Assembly: GCF_014836885.1 (NCBI RefSeq)
Contig: NZ_JACSPY010000010.1
Location: 35,188 to 99,187 of the forward strand
Direction of reading: 5' to 3'
Length of the DNA: 64,000 bases
From: Brevibacterium gallinarum
Lineage (GTDB): Bacteria > Actinomycetota > Actinomycetes > Actinomycetales > Brevibacteriaceae
Position 1 is the first letter of the stretch. Each line of letters starts with the position of its first letter. The position numbers and the translations under genes are program-made. The notes under the pieces were generated by a model, which was not told the origin of the DNA, made no database searches, and saw only the letters and a program-made list of their open reading frames with translations. Of this stretch, positions 24,213 to 32,315 are shown in pieces.

Positions 24213-25870
24213 TGACCGCTTTCGAGGCGGAGGGCACCGGTGCGCGTCCGGAACGTCGCGACTGGCTCGCGTTGGCCGTCCTGTCGGTCGGGCTCGGACT
24301 CATCGTCCTCGACGGCACGATCGTCGGGGTGGCACTGCCGGCGATCATCACCGACCTCCGCCTCGACCTGGCCCAGGCACAGTGGGTCAACAGCCTCTAC
24401 GCGGTGCTGCTGGCCGCCCTGCTGCTGTCGACCGGCAAACTCGCCGACAGCTGGGGCCGCAAAGGCACCTTCATCACTGGCCTGGCCGTCTTCATCGCCG
24501 GCAGCATTCTCGCTGGCCTGTCGACTGCGGCGGGGCCGCTCATCGCCGCTCGCGCCGTGCAGGCCGTGGGTGCGGCGCTCATCATGCCTTCGACGCTCTC
24601 AACCGTCAACGCCGTGTTCCGCGGCCGCTACCGGGCGGCAGCTTTCGGTGTGTGGGGCGCAGTCATCTCGGGTGCCGCCGCTGTCGGCCCGCTGGCTGGC
24701 GGTGCGCTGACCCAATGGATGTCCTGGCATTGGATCTTCCTTGTGAATGTGCCCCTCGGCCTGCTCGTGGCGCTCGCCGCAGTCTTCACGGTGCGCGAGA
24801 CCCGCAGCGATCAGCGCCTGCCCGGTGCTGACATCGACGGTGCGATCCTGAGCATCCTCACCTTCGGCGCCCTCGTCTTCGCCGTCATCGAAGGCCCCGA
24901 CCTCGGCTGGTGGACACCCACGGCCGACCTCGTCATCCTCGGCTGGAGTTGGCCGGCCGTCGCCCCGATCTCTGCCGTGCCGGTCGCGCTGGCGGTCTCC
25001 GTTCTCGCCTTTATCGTCTTCATCCGCTGGGAGAGGCGCCGCGCGCGCCGGCACCGGTCAGCCATCCTCGACCTCGGGCTGTTCTCCTACTCGACCTTCT
25101 CGTGGGGCAACGTCGCTGCCGCAATGGTCGCGATCGGCGAGTTCGCCATCATCTTCGTCCTGCCGCTCTACCTCATCAACGCCCTGGCTCTCAGCGTCAT
25201 GAGCGCCGGCCTGGTGCTTGCCGCAATGGCACTCGGCGCGTTCTTCTCCGGGGCTGCTGCGCGGCACGTCGCCGCCCGGCTCGGGGCTCCGGCCACCATG
25301 CTCATCGGCCTCGGACTCGAAGTCAGCGGCGTGCTCGTTCTCACGTTCGTCATCGGCGGCCAGACACCGGCCTGGATCATTGCGGCCCCGCTCGTCGCCT
25401 ATGGACTCGGCCTCGGCCTGGCATCAGCGCAGCTGACCAGCACCGTGCTCAATGAGATCCCGGTCGGCAGCTCTGGGCAGGCCTCGGCCACCCAGAGCAC
25501 CGTCCGCCAGGTCGGCTCGGCACTCGGCACCGCGTTCGCCGGTGCTGCCCTGTCCCTGTCGCTGGCCCTCACCCTGCCGAGCGCCCTCGGCTCTGCCGGC
25601 ATGACCGGACAGGCCGGTGACGCGCTTGCCGAGGCGACACGCCAGTCAGCCGGCGGCACCATCGTCCAGCTGCGGGCCGAAGGATCTGGCAGTCAGTTCG
25701 GGGAGCACACTTTCGCCGTCGTCGACGCGCTCGCGACCGGATTCGCCGACGCCACCCGGTGGACGCTGCTGACCGCAACCGTCTTCCTCATCCTCGGATT
25801 CGTCGGTGCTGTCCGCGTCCGGCAGGCCGCGGCGAAGCACGAGAGCGCACAGTCGAAGCAATCATCCTGA
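24212..25870 (+). CDS. MFS transporter, DHA2 (EmrB/QacA) type
   Basis: The 552-residue protein is an inner-membrane proton-driven exporter with 14 predicted helices. The first helix carries LGLIVLDGTIVGVALPAI, the motif D1 of DHA2 drug exporters, and motif A appears as GKLADSWGRKGTFITGL. Motif C is present as VWGAVISGAAAVGPLAGGAL. The likely role is efflux of hydrophobic or cationic compounds; substrate is unknown. It is coupled to the DUF2871 gene by a one-base overlap, and two hairpins follow the stop. Confidence 0.88.
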   Translation: MTAFEAEGTGARPERRDWLALAVLSVGLGLIVLDGTIVGVALPAIITDLRLDLAQAQWVNSLYAVLLAALLLSTGKLADSWGRKGTFITGLAVFIAGSILAGLSTAAGPLIAARAVQAVGAALIMPSTLSTVNAVFRGRYRAAAFGVWGAVISGAAAVGPLAGGALTQWMSWHWIFLVNVPLGLLVALAAVFTVRETRSDQRLPGADIDGAILSILTFGALVFAVIEGPDLGWWTPTADLVILGWSWPAVAPISAVPVALAVSVLAFIVFIRWERRRARRHRSAILDLGLFSYSTFSWGNVAAAMVAIGEFAIIFVLPLYLINALALSVMSAGLVLAAMALGAFFSGAAARHVAARLGAPATMLIGLGLEVSGVLVLTFVIGGQTPAWIIAAPLVAYGLGLGLASAQLTSTVLNEIPVGSSGQASATQSTVRQVGSALGTAFAGAALSLSLALTLPSALGSAGMTGQAGDALAEATRQSAGGTIVQLRAEGSGSQFGEHTFAVVDALATGFADATRWTLLTATVFLILGFVGAVRVRQAAAKHESAQSKQSS

Positions 25871-25872
25871 AA

Positions 25873-25896
25873 GCGGTCATCACCCGGCATGACCGC
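25873..25896 (+). terminator. Hairpin after the MFS gene
   Basis: GCGGTCAT and ATGACCGC form an 8-bp stem with an 8-base loop, 2 bases after the stop codon. Confidence 0.6.
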
Positions 25897-25916
25897 CCTC
25901 GCCCGCGACCGGGCCC

Positions 25917-25934
25917 CGGGAGCCGACGCTCCCG
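25917..25934. terminator. Second hairpin in the convergent gap
   Basis: CGGGAGC and GCTCCCG form a 7-bp stem with a CGAC loop. It could end transcription from either side. Confidence 0.5.
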
Positions 25935-25968
25935 AGGCGCGACGATGAAAGGGCAGCCGGTCAGTGGG

Positions 25969-26478
25969 TCAGATGAACGCGTGCACCCACTTTGAGATCA
26001 GGCGTGCTCGGTCAGCTTCGACGCCCTGGTCGATGAGGAGCTCGACGAACTCCTTCTCGGTCGGGTCACCGATCTTGTCCATAAGCTCGTAGAGCTCATC
26101 GGCGATCGGGCGGATGTAGTCGGGCAGGAACGGCTTGCCGTACTTCAATGCGGCTTTGACCGCCATCTTGGCGATGACACCCCAGCCCTGTGCCTGATAG
26201 GCGTCGGAGTCGACAGCGGCTGGCTCGGCGACGGCGATCTGCGCAGCATCGCGGGCAGCTTCTGCACTCGCTGCATCACCATCGGCTTCCGCCGCACGCG
26301 CGATCTCCTGCCACTGGTCGGCAGTGATGTCACCGAACTCCGCACCAGGCTGAGCATGGTCGGTGACGGACGGCCGCACATCTGCAGCTGGAGGCGCGGC
26401 GAGGGCTGGGGACAGACCGGCTCCCCCGAGAGTGATACCGGCGGCAACAGAAACAGCAATAAGGGATGACTTCTTCAT
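25969..26478 (-). CDS. Small secreted protein, unknown function
   Basis: The 169-residue protein has a Sec signal peptide (MKKSSLIAVSVAAGITLGGA, cleavage near ALA-APP at residue 28). The mature part has an Asp/Ala/Glu-rich helical segment (residues 30-90). A more hydrophobic, basic stretch follows (GVIAKMAVKAALKYGKPFLP, about 97-116). It ends with a helical, acidic C-terminus ending in WVHAFI. No cysteines are present. ATG 26478 is chosen because it opens the signal peptide and has an AGAGA element 7 bases upstream; two in-frame ATGs lie further upstream. The cationic amphipathic centre makes a bacteriocin-like or membrane-active role possible, but I recognise no family. A palindrome lies 35 bases upstream. 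Confidence 0.65.
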   Translation of the reverse strand: MKKSSLIAVSVAAGITLGGAGLSPALAAPPAADVRPSVTDHAQPGAEFGDITADQWQEIARAAEADGDAASAEAARDAAQIAVAEPAAVDSDAYQAQGWGVIAKMAVKAALKYGKPFLPDYIRPIADELYELMDKIGDPTEKEFVELLIDQGVEADRARLISKWVHAFI

Positions 26479-26512
26479 GTCCATTCTCTTTTCATAAGGG
26501 TAGTGCAATAGA

Positions 26513-26529
26513 TGATCGCTGTGCGATCA
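26513..26529. promoter_or_regulatory. Palindrome TGATCGC-TGT-GCGATCA, candidate operator of the secreted-protein gene
   Basis: Two perfect 7-base arms are separated by 3 bases, 35-51 bases upstream of the minus-strand start at 26478. That is where a promoter should be. Confidence 0.4.
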
Positions 26530-27624
26530 GAAATCAGTGTATTTTCACAGAGAATCCAAATTAAGATGTTCTGCCGAATTCCTGAATTCGCCGTCGAATG
26601 CTCATATGACGATGTCTGACGAATTGTGCATCGACGCCGATTGCTGCCAATTGACTTTTCACTGGCCGGGTGAGTGCTACTGCGATGAGCGCTTGACGAT
26701 GAAATGGCCCAGATGAATCCGATGCAGTTACAGCCTGGCTCGTTATAGATGTGAATATGTCGTTGCGGCCCGGAAGCAGCGGATCCCGGCGCCTTGGGCG
26801 TCCTACGGCTGGGACGGCCACCGGCGCCCGACAGGCGTCGACAGTGTTGCCGCTGCTGGGCTCCCGGGTTCACACTCGGTCAGTCGGATGACGTGGAGGG
26901 CGTCTTTTCTGGTGCCGTCGGTGGTCGTGTCGTGGGCAGGTTGTCGTGGGTGTCTGCACTGCACCGGTATCTGGAGCTCGCACCGCGTTGGGGGCAGCAG
27001 GGGAGCTCGAGTACGCCTGATGCGCCGGGCGCCTGACGGAGTGAGCTCCGCGAAGAGCTTGGTGAGCACCCGGTGGCTGGGCCGAGTCTGATCAGCGCGG
27101 GATTCCCATTGTCGAGTTCAGTGCTCATCGCAGTTGAACACGCAATCAAAGCTGAACTGCTGGGGTGATGCTCTTCCATTGCTGCAGAACTGCTTTCTAC
27201 GACCTTGGCAATAATACTCGACTCGCGACCTACGCAGAAAGTCGAATCGGCTACGACAATTTTCGTAACCCCTTTTCTGGTAATGCGTAGGCAAATGCAG
27301 TCCGAGCATGGGATAACGTAGCTCAGCGAGAGCGAGCGCGGGGTGCGGAAGCGGTCGCCGGAAGCGATTCTCCTGCTGATTCCCCGATGGAGGCGTGTGG
27401 CCGGAGACCGCGGCAGCGTTGTCCGTCCACTGGCCAGCTGTCGCAGTTGCAGGCTGGTGTGCTGCGGTGGCGCCGAGTCGGTGAGGGCAGCGAGATCCTG
27501 CCGGCGGAGCGGGTGGGCGCCGGCCGCTCCGGCGGAGTGCCTTTCGTCCGGCTGGCACCATCATGGGCGTTCTGAGACGGAAGAGACCACGGCGTGGTGA
27601 GTCACGCCGTGCGTAGCCCGCCGG
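26530..27624. other. Gene-poor stretch of about 1.1 kb
   Basis: I see no convincing gene here. Several frames of 60-150 codons exist on both strands, but none has a signal peptide, a family motif, a good ribosome-binding site or consistent third-position GC. Parts (about 26500-26760 and 27140-27310) are clearly less GC-rich than the neighbours. No transposase fragment, tRNA or terminal inverted repeat was recognised. It may be degenerate or acquired DNA. Confidence 0.5.
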
Positions 27625-27711
27625 TATAGTCTGTCAGGAACAGGTTCGCCTCGCTCAGGCGAGCGAGACCAGCCGGCAGGTTCGCCGCCGGCCCCGGGGG
27701 GAGGAGCCCAC
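27625..27711 (+). promoter_or_regulatory. TATAGT -10 box and hairpin-bearing leader of a membrane protein gene
   Basis: TATAGT lies at 27625-27630. The following leader of about 75 bases contains TCGCCT/AGGCGA and GCCGGC/GCCGGC inverted repeats and ends with a very strong GGGGGGAGG ribosome-binding site. Confidence 0.4.
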
Positions 27712-28104
27712 ATGAGCGTCCGGTTCGCAGAATGCGAAGATCCGACTTTCGCGCCGCGCATGGTGACCGTCGCCGCGCTCGGATGGACCGCCATCGTGAT
27801 CGGCTGGTTCACCGAGATCACCGTCATGCCGGGCTACTTCATGGACTGGCGGACGGTTGTGATCCCTGCACTGGTCGCCCTCGGCGTGGCTGCCCTCGCC
27901 GCGATCGTCTACTGGCTCAGCCTCCCGTACGGCTGGATCATCACCACCGTGGCGGTGGCCATCACCGTGGCTGTCTCAATCTTCGCCGTGGCACTCCCGG
28001 CGTTCGCGTTCCCGGTCGTCGCAGCTCCGGTGGCAGCAGTGCTCGTCGCCGCTGTGCTCTGGCTCCCGCCGATCCGCCGGTACCTGCAGCACAAGCCGCG
28101 CTGA
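27712..28104 (+). CDS. Hypothetical membrane protein, about four helices
   Basis: The 130-residue protein has hydrophobic segments near residues 18-35, 47-68, 73-95 and 95-118, and ends with a short basic tail (PPIRRYLQHKPR). The N-terminus is acidic and outside the first helix. ATG 27712 has a strong GGGGGGAGG site 6 bases upstream. I do not recognise a family. It converges on the DUF402 gene, with a small hairpin between them. Confidence 0.7.
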   Translation: MSVRFAECEDPTFAPRMVTVAALGWTAIVIGWFTEITVMPGYFMDWRTVVIPALVALGVAALAAIVYWLSLPYGWIITTVAVAITVAVSIFAVALPAFAFPVVAAPVAAVLVAAVLWLPPIRRYLQHKPR

Positions 28105-28113
28105 TCGGCAAGA

Positions 28114-28129
28114 CGGCGACCGATCGCCG
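28114..28129. terminator. Hairpin between convergent genes
   Basis: CGGCGA and TCGCCG pair around a CCGA loop, followed by TCTCCTCCTC on the plus strand. Confidence 0.45.
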
Positions 28130-28138
28130 GTCTCCTCC

Positions 28139-28804
28139 TCAGCTCTGACCTGCATCAGCGTCGAACTCCCACTCAGCATCGGCAGGCAGCGTCGGCACTG
28201 TCCATTCAGGGTCGGGCTGGAAGCGCTCGTAGCCGGCGTTGAACGGACACACCCAGTTCTCAACATCTCTCACGGCCTGCCTGGCGACTTCTCTGATCTG
28301 CTCGACCTTCGCCGTCGAGAACCTCCCTGCGCGATGAGCGAGGGCAAGCTCGTCTTCGTCCTTGAACGCGCATCGGCGGTCAGGGCCGGCGACGACGTCG
28401 AGGACGAGATCGGCGCTTTCGATACCGGATGCCGTCCGGATGCATTCCTCTTCGATGTTGACGTAATACGTTTCGCGGACGCCCGGTGCTGTCTCGCAGA
28501 ACCAGACGGAGTACATCGTCTCCGGCTGGAAGACAGCGACGATCCCCGAACCCGCCCATGACCTGACGGCCTGGGCTCGCGGTGCAGTGAAGGGACCGGT
28601 TCCGCTGAGGGAGCGCAGCTCCTGCCCGTCGGCACTGACCTGGAAGAGCATCCGGGTACCGGGTGCCAGCCAGACGGCAAGATGTCGCTCATCATCGGCG
28701 ATGACCGTCACGGGACGTCGATCGACGAGATCGGGAAAGTCCGGGTTGCGGTAGGTCCAGAAGATGTGGTCGCCTCGCTGCCAGCGACGATGCTCATCAC
28801 TCAT
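28139..28804 (-). CDS. DUF402 (FomD-like) domain protein
   Basis: The 221-residue protein matches the DUF402/FomD family, several members of which hydrolyse nucleoside di- or triphosphates or CDP-linked substrates with a divalent metal. Visible family features are the strand-rich N-terminus (WTYRNPDFPDLVDRRPVTVI), YSVWFCETAPGVRETYYVNI, and the acidic metal-binding run ADLVLDVVAGPDRRCAFKDE with DEDELALAHRAG. The substrate cannot be assigned. It has a TAGGTT -10 box 6 bases before its ATG. Confidence 0.8.
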   Translation of the reverse strand: MSDEHRRWQRGDHIFWTYRNPDFPDLVDRRPVTVIADDERHLAVWLAPGTRMLFQVSADGQELRSLSGTGPFTAPRAQAVRSWAGSGIVAVFQPETMYSVWFCETAPGVRETYYVNIEEECIRTASGIESADLVLDVVAGPDRRCAFKDEDELALAHRAGRFSTAKVEQIREVARQAVRDVENWVCPFNAGYERFQPDPEWTVPTLPADAEWEFDADAGQS

Positions 28805-28810
28805 GTTCGC

Positions 28811-28816
28811 AACCTA
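28811..28816 (-). promoter_or_regulatory. -10 box (TAGGTT) of a leaderless promoter for the DUF402 gene
   Basis: On the minus strand TAGGTT ends 6 bases before the ATG at 28804. It sits in the 51-bp gap after the ABC-F gene. Confidence 0.5.
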
Positions 28817-28855
28817 ACAGGGAACGTCGAGCCCCACGAGTCTCTCGGCCGCCGC

Positions 28856-30685
28856 TCACCCGAGCTGATCGGTGAGCTCCAGCCACCGGTCTTCGAGCTC
28901 GGCGGATTCGCCTTCGAGTGCCTGCAGCTCCTGCGTGTACGTCTGCAGTCCCTCGAAGTCGGTCTGGTCGTGTGCGGCCATGCGCTCATGCACCTTGCTG
29001 ATCTGCTCACCGACCTTGTCCATCCGGCGTTCGAGCGAGGCGAGCTCCTTCTCCGCCGCACGCCGTTCGGCACCGGACAGACCCGCCGGCGCGCCGGCAC
29101 CATCAGTCCCAGCCCCGTCGCCACCGTCAGCGGTGGCACTCGGGTGCCCACCGCCTCGGGAACGGGCAGACTCGGCAGGCCCGGACTGCCGCTGCAGCTT
29201 GAGATACTCATCGACCCCGCCGGGCACATGCCGCAGGCGGCCGTCGAGGATCGCGTACTGCTGGTCGGTCACGCGTTCGAGCAGGTAGCGGTCGTGGGAG
29301 ACGACGAGCAGGGTGCCCGGCCACGAATCGAGGAGGTCCTCCATCGCGGCGAGCATGTCGACGTCGAGGTCGTTGGTCGGCTCGTCGAGGATCATGACGT
29401 TCGGCTCATCGAGCAGCACGAGCAGCAGCTGCAGGCGCCGGCGCTGCCCGCCGGAGAGATCCCCGACCCGGGCCGAGAGATGCGCATTCGAGAACCCGAG
29501 GCGCTCGAGCAGCTGCGCGGGCGTGAGCTCCTTGCCGTCGACGACGACCGAGGTCTTCTGCCGGGCGAGCACCTCGCGCACCCGCTCGCCTTCGATCTCG
29601 GCCAGCTGCGAGAACTGCTGATCGAGCACGGCGAGCTTGACGGTCTTGCCGCGCTTGACGCGCCCGGCGCTCGGTGTGATCGTGCCGGCGATGAGACCGA
29701 GCAGCGTCGACTTGCCCGCCCCGTTGGCGCCGAGGATCCCGGAGCGCTCACCGGGCCCGATCCGCCACGTGACGTCGTGGAGGATCTCGCGCTCGCCGAA
29801 GGACACCGAGGCGTCCTCGACATCGATGACGTCCTTGCCCAGCCGGGCGGTCGCCAGGCGGGTGAGCTCGATCGGATTGCGCACCGGCGGCACATCGGCG
29901 ATGAGCGCGTTGGCCGCATCGATGCGGAACTTCGGCTTCGACGTCCGGGCCGGAGCGCCCCGGCGCAGCCAGGCGAGCTCCTTGCGCATGAGGTTCTGCC
30001 GCTTCGCCTCGGCCACCGCGGCCTGCCGGTCGCGTTCGACGCGCTGCAGGACATAGGCGGCGTATCCGCCTTCGAAGGGTTCGACGATCCCGTCGTGGAC
30101 CTCCCACGTCGTCGTGCACACCTCGTCGAGGAACCACCGGTCGTGGGTGATGACGAGCAGCGCCCCGGATCCGGCCGGCCAGCGCCTTTTGAGATGCTCG
30201 GCCAGCCACGCGATCCCCTCGACGTCGAGGTGGTTGGTCGGCTCGTCGAGGGCGAGGATGTCCCAGTCGCCGACGAGCAGCTTCGCCAGTGCCACCCGGC
30301 GGCGCTGCCCGCCGGAGAGCGCACCGATCCGGGCGGTGAAGTCGATGTCACCGGTCAGGCCTGCGAGCACATCACGGATCTTGGGGTCCGAGGCCCAGAC
30401 GTGTTCGGGGGCGTCGCCGGCGATGGACTCCTGCACCGTCGCCGCGGTGTAGAGATCATCGGTCTGGTCGAGGACTCCCAGCCGGGTGCCGCCGCGGCGG
30501 GTCACCCGCCCGGCATCGGGGGTGATGGTGCCGGCGAGCATCCCCATGAGGCTGGACTTGCCGTCGCCGTTGCGGCCGACGATGCCGATCCGGTCACCGG
30601 CGTCGATGCCGAGGGTGACGGAGTCGAAGACCGTGCGGGTCGGGTATTCGAGTGCGATCGCTTCCGCGCCGAGTAGATGTGCCAC
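28856..30685 (-). CDS. ABC-F ATPase, Uup-like, with C-terminal coiled coil
   Basis: ABC-F proteins lack membrane domains and act on the ribosome or DNA. The 609-residue protein has two ATP-binding cassettes: Walker A GRNGDGKSSL near residue 38 and GANGAGKSTLL near 330, each with an LSGGQRRR signature and a DEPTN Walker B. The linker has the basic RRGAPARTSKPKFR, as in Uup. The C-terminal 60 residues form a coiled coil (ERRMDKVGEQISKVHERMAA), also Uup-like. A Pro/Ala/Gly linker with a dispersed-motif copy precedes it. It starts at GTG 30685 with TACCAT 6 bases upstream. Antibiotic-resistance ABC-F activity is possible but not implied. Confidence 0.88.
   Translation of the reverse strand: MAHLLGAEAIALEYPTRTVFDSVTLGIDAGDRIGIVGRNGDGKSSLMGMLAGTITPDAGRVTRRGGTRLGVLDQTDDLYTAATVQESIAGDAPEHVWASDPKIRDVLAGLTGDIDFTARIGALSGGQRRRVALAKLLVGDWDILALDEPTNHLDVEGIAWLAEHLKRRWPAGSGALLVITHDRWFLDEVCTTTWEVHDGIVEPFEGGYAAYVLQRVERDRQAAVAEAKRQNLMRKELAWLRRGAPARTSKPKFRIDAANALIADVPPVRNPIELTRLATARLGKDVIDVEDASVSFGEREILHDVTWRIGPGERSGILGANGAGKSTLLGLIAGTITPSAGRVKRGKTVKLAVLDQQFSQLAEIEGERVREVLARQKTSVVVDGKELTPAQLLERLGFSNAHLSARVGDLSGGQRRRLQLLLVLLDEPNVMILDEPTNDLDVDMLAAMEDLLDSWPGTLLVVSHDRYLLERVTDQQYAILDGRLRHVPGGVDEYLKLQRQSGPAESARSRGGGHPSATADGGDGAGTDGAGAPAGLSGAERRAAEKELASLERRMDKVGEQISKVHERMAAHDQTDFEGLQTYTQELQALEGESAELEDRWLELTDQLG
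29149..29166 (+). repeat. Dispersed motif copy in the ABC-F linker
   Basis: CACCGCCTCGGG followed by AACGGG is identical over 18 bases to the intergenic copy at 1860-1877. Read on the minus strand it encodes PVPEAVGT in the low-complexity linker. Confidence 0.75.
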
Positions 30686-30691
30686 GGGCCC

Positions 30692-30697
30692 ATGGTA
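30692..30697 (-). promoter_or_regulatory. -10 box (TACCAT) of a leaderless promoter for the ABC-F gene
   Basis: On the minus strand TACCAT ends 6 bases before the GTG at 30685. Confidence 0.5.
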
Positions 30698-30867
30698 CGC
30701 GGGCGATCACGGCTGCGGTGTCACCGCGCTTGCTGCTGGGGACGACTGCGCGCCGGGCGTTGCTCGCGTCGAAGGTTTCAAGGACCTCCTGGAAGCAAGG
30801 GCAAGGGGGCGTTCGGTTGCCTGATCTATGAGGCGGACTCTGACAAACGAAAAAAGTCCGCCGCACA

Positions 30868-30896
30868 TTGATCGGAAGAGCCGACACTGTGATAAT
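30868..30896 (+). promoter_or_regulatory. Promoter TTGATC-N17-(TG)GATAAT of the secreted-protein gene
   Basis: The -35 is at 30868-30873 and the -10 at 30891-30896, with an extended TG at 30888-30889. This is the closest match to a housekeeping consensus in the window. The leader is about 50 bases and contains a GAAGG site at 30941-30945. Confidence 0.65.
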
Positions 30897-30954
30897 CTCA
30901 ACTTCAATCCCTGGATCTGAGTATGATCCTATAAGTGAATGAAGGTATACATAT

Positions 30955-31980
30955 ATGTCATCCCCAATGCGATTTACCGTAGCCGCAGTGACGATCACAG
31001 CCCTGATTTCAGCCTCGGGCGTAGCCCATTCAGCTACACGTACCTCGGTAGAGGATCTTGCTAGGTCGGCGAACTTTGAACAAACCTATGATGCGGAGGC
31101 TAGCAACTTTTCTGTAGAGCATTCAGGAAGTGGCGCTCGCGTATCCGTGGAAGCGCCGGACGATGCTGGTCATGCCCAAGCGGGCGATCAGCCGGGTACT
31201 TCTTTCCAGGTGACGATTCCCGATAGCCGAAAGCCTGTGGAGCGCTCGGGTCCTGCAGAAATCTGGTCCGCAGATGGTCGATCCATCGTGAAGGTTAATC
31301 CACATGCTTCAGGAGTGGAATTTGCGACTGCCGTAGAGCCCGATAAGGGTGCCGCGGAATTGCGATTTGACCTCAATGCGCCGAAGGACGTCAGGTTAGA
31401 GCCGGGATTCGAGGGGCAGCTCCTCATTGTGGACGATCTGAATACGTATGGGGCAGTAGACGTGGTAACTGCGACTGACTCAGCAGGGGCTTCATTGCCT
31501 TCTGAAGTTAAAGTCAAGGGCGGCGTTCTAACTCAAAGCATCGACGCCGCCGATGCGGCCCCTGGCGCCGTCGCCGCGAGCATGAAGCTCGCGTACACTT
31601 TCCAGTATCACACTGATAAGTCATTCTCTAAATCGCGGTCTTTGCTCAAAAAGTGCTTTAACTGTTACTTTCCGGTGAAGGGCGCTCCAAAGAAGTTTCC
31701 GAAAAAGGGTCAGGTTCTTCCGCTTCGCTACGGCGCTATGAACATGAAATGTAAGATGCGCAGTGAGACTTTCACGTCAACGTATTTTTCATTCGGGTTC
31801 ACAGCTCTGAAGGGGCATGCCTACGGAAAAGGCTCAACCATTGGATTTACATTCCGAAACAATCGGACGTTGATTGTTAGCGCTCGGTCGAAAAGCAAAC
31901 TTCTTAAGAGTCGATTTGTAAGGGAAGAAACGCGGGCGCACTGGAAGAAGTTTGCTGATAATCTCCGCCGAGCGCGGTGA
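30955..31980 (+). CDS. Secreted protein of unknown function in lower-GC DNA
   Basis: The 341-residue protein has a signal peptide (FTVAAVTITALISASGVAHS, cleavage near residue 27). A polar N-terminal domain (about 30-195) is rich in Asp, Ser and Val and ends in strands (LLIVDDLNTYGAVDVVTATD). The C-terminal domain (about 205-341) is strongly basic, with three cysteines (KKCFNCYFPVKG and MNMKCKM) and many Lys/Arg/Phe/Tyr residues. An acidic half followed by a basic half could mean a pro-domain with a cationic effector, but this is inference. Codons are much less GC-rich in the third position than neighbouring genes, which suggests horizontal transfer. GAAGG lies 9 bases before ATG 30955. I recognise no family. 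Confidence 0.7.
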   Translation: MSSPMRFTVAAVTITALISASGVAHSATRTSVEDLARSANFEQTYDAEASNFSVEHSGSGARVSVEAPDDAGHAQAGDQPGTSFQVTIPDSRKPVERSGPAEIWSADGRSIVKVNPHASGVEFATAVEPDKGAAELRFDLNAPKDVRLEPGFEGQLLIVDDLNTYGAVDVVTATDSAGASLPSEVKVKGGVLTQSIDAADAAPGAVAASMKLAYTFQYHTDKSFSKSRSLLKKCFNCYFPVKGAPKKFPKKGQVLPLRYGAMNMKCKMRSETFTSTYFSFGFTALKGHAYGKGSTIGFTFRNNRTLIVSARSKSKLLKSRFVREETRAHWKKFADNLRRAR

Positions 31981-31995
31981 TCTTAAGACTATAGT

Positions 31996-32020
31996 CAGAC
32001 TCTTTGGGAAGTCTGTTCTT
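31996..32020 (+). terminator. Intrinsic terminator after the lower-GC secreted-protein gene
   Basis: CAGACT and AGTCTG form a 6-bp stem with an 8-base loop and are followed by TTCTT. Confidence 0.5.
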
Positions 32021-32315
32021 GGAATCTGTTTTGTCGAACGTAGTCTGCGTCGCCAAGGGGATCCAAGTATAGTTAACGCATCTGCGACGATGCTATTCTC
32101 GGAATATGTTGCTTCGGTAGCACCTATTTGTGCAGACGGATAACAGGCGTTGTCGTACGAATAGGTGCTACCGGTGCTCCATGCATGGTTGGGTCTGTCG
32201 CGAAAGGAAAGAGCGCCGGTGGCTGCGCGGGGTGATGCGCTTAGTGGGGGATGCGTTGGTTGCGGGCTGTCCCGGTAGCGAGCTTGGGTAGATGTTTACT
32301 ACCACCTAATTGGAA
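32021..32315. other. Non-coding lower-GC stretch containing a long inverted repeat
   Basis: No gene is seen between the terminator and the MarR gene. The stretch contains the 59-base hairpin described separately at 32115-32173 and a CCATGCATGG palindrome just after it. Confidence 0.5.
32115..32173. repeat. Long inverted repeat (14-bp perfect arms)
   Basis: CGGTAGCACCTATT (32115-32128) is the exact reverse complement of AATAGGTGCTACCG (32160-32173). In RNA, allowing G-U pairs, the stem extends to 19 bp with a loop of about 20 bases. There is no T-run. It could be a structured RNA, a mobile-element end or a recombination site. Confidence 0.75.

Noticed and set aside
26803..27069. 88-codon minus-strand frame in the gene-poor stretch
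   Set aside because: No ribosome-binding site, signal or family motif; composition is Arg/Pro/Thr-rich as expected for noise.
27118..27564. 148-codon minus-strand frame in the gene-poor stretch
   Set aside because: No recognisable domain, poor start context and no consistent codon bias.
28682..30676. 664-codon plus-strand open frame opposite ABC-F and DUF402
   Set aside because: It is an antisense shadow of two recognised genes and contains no domain pattern.
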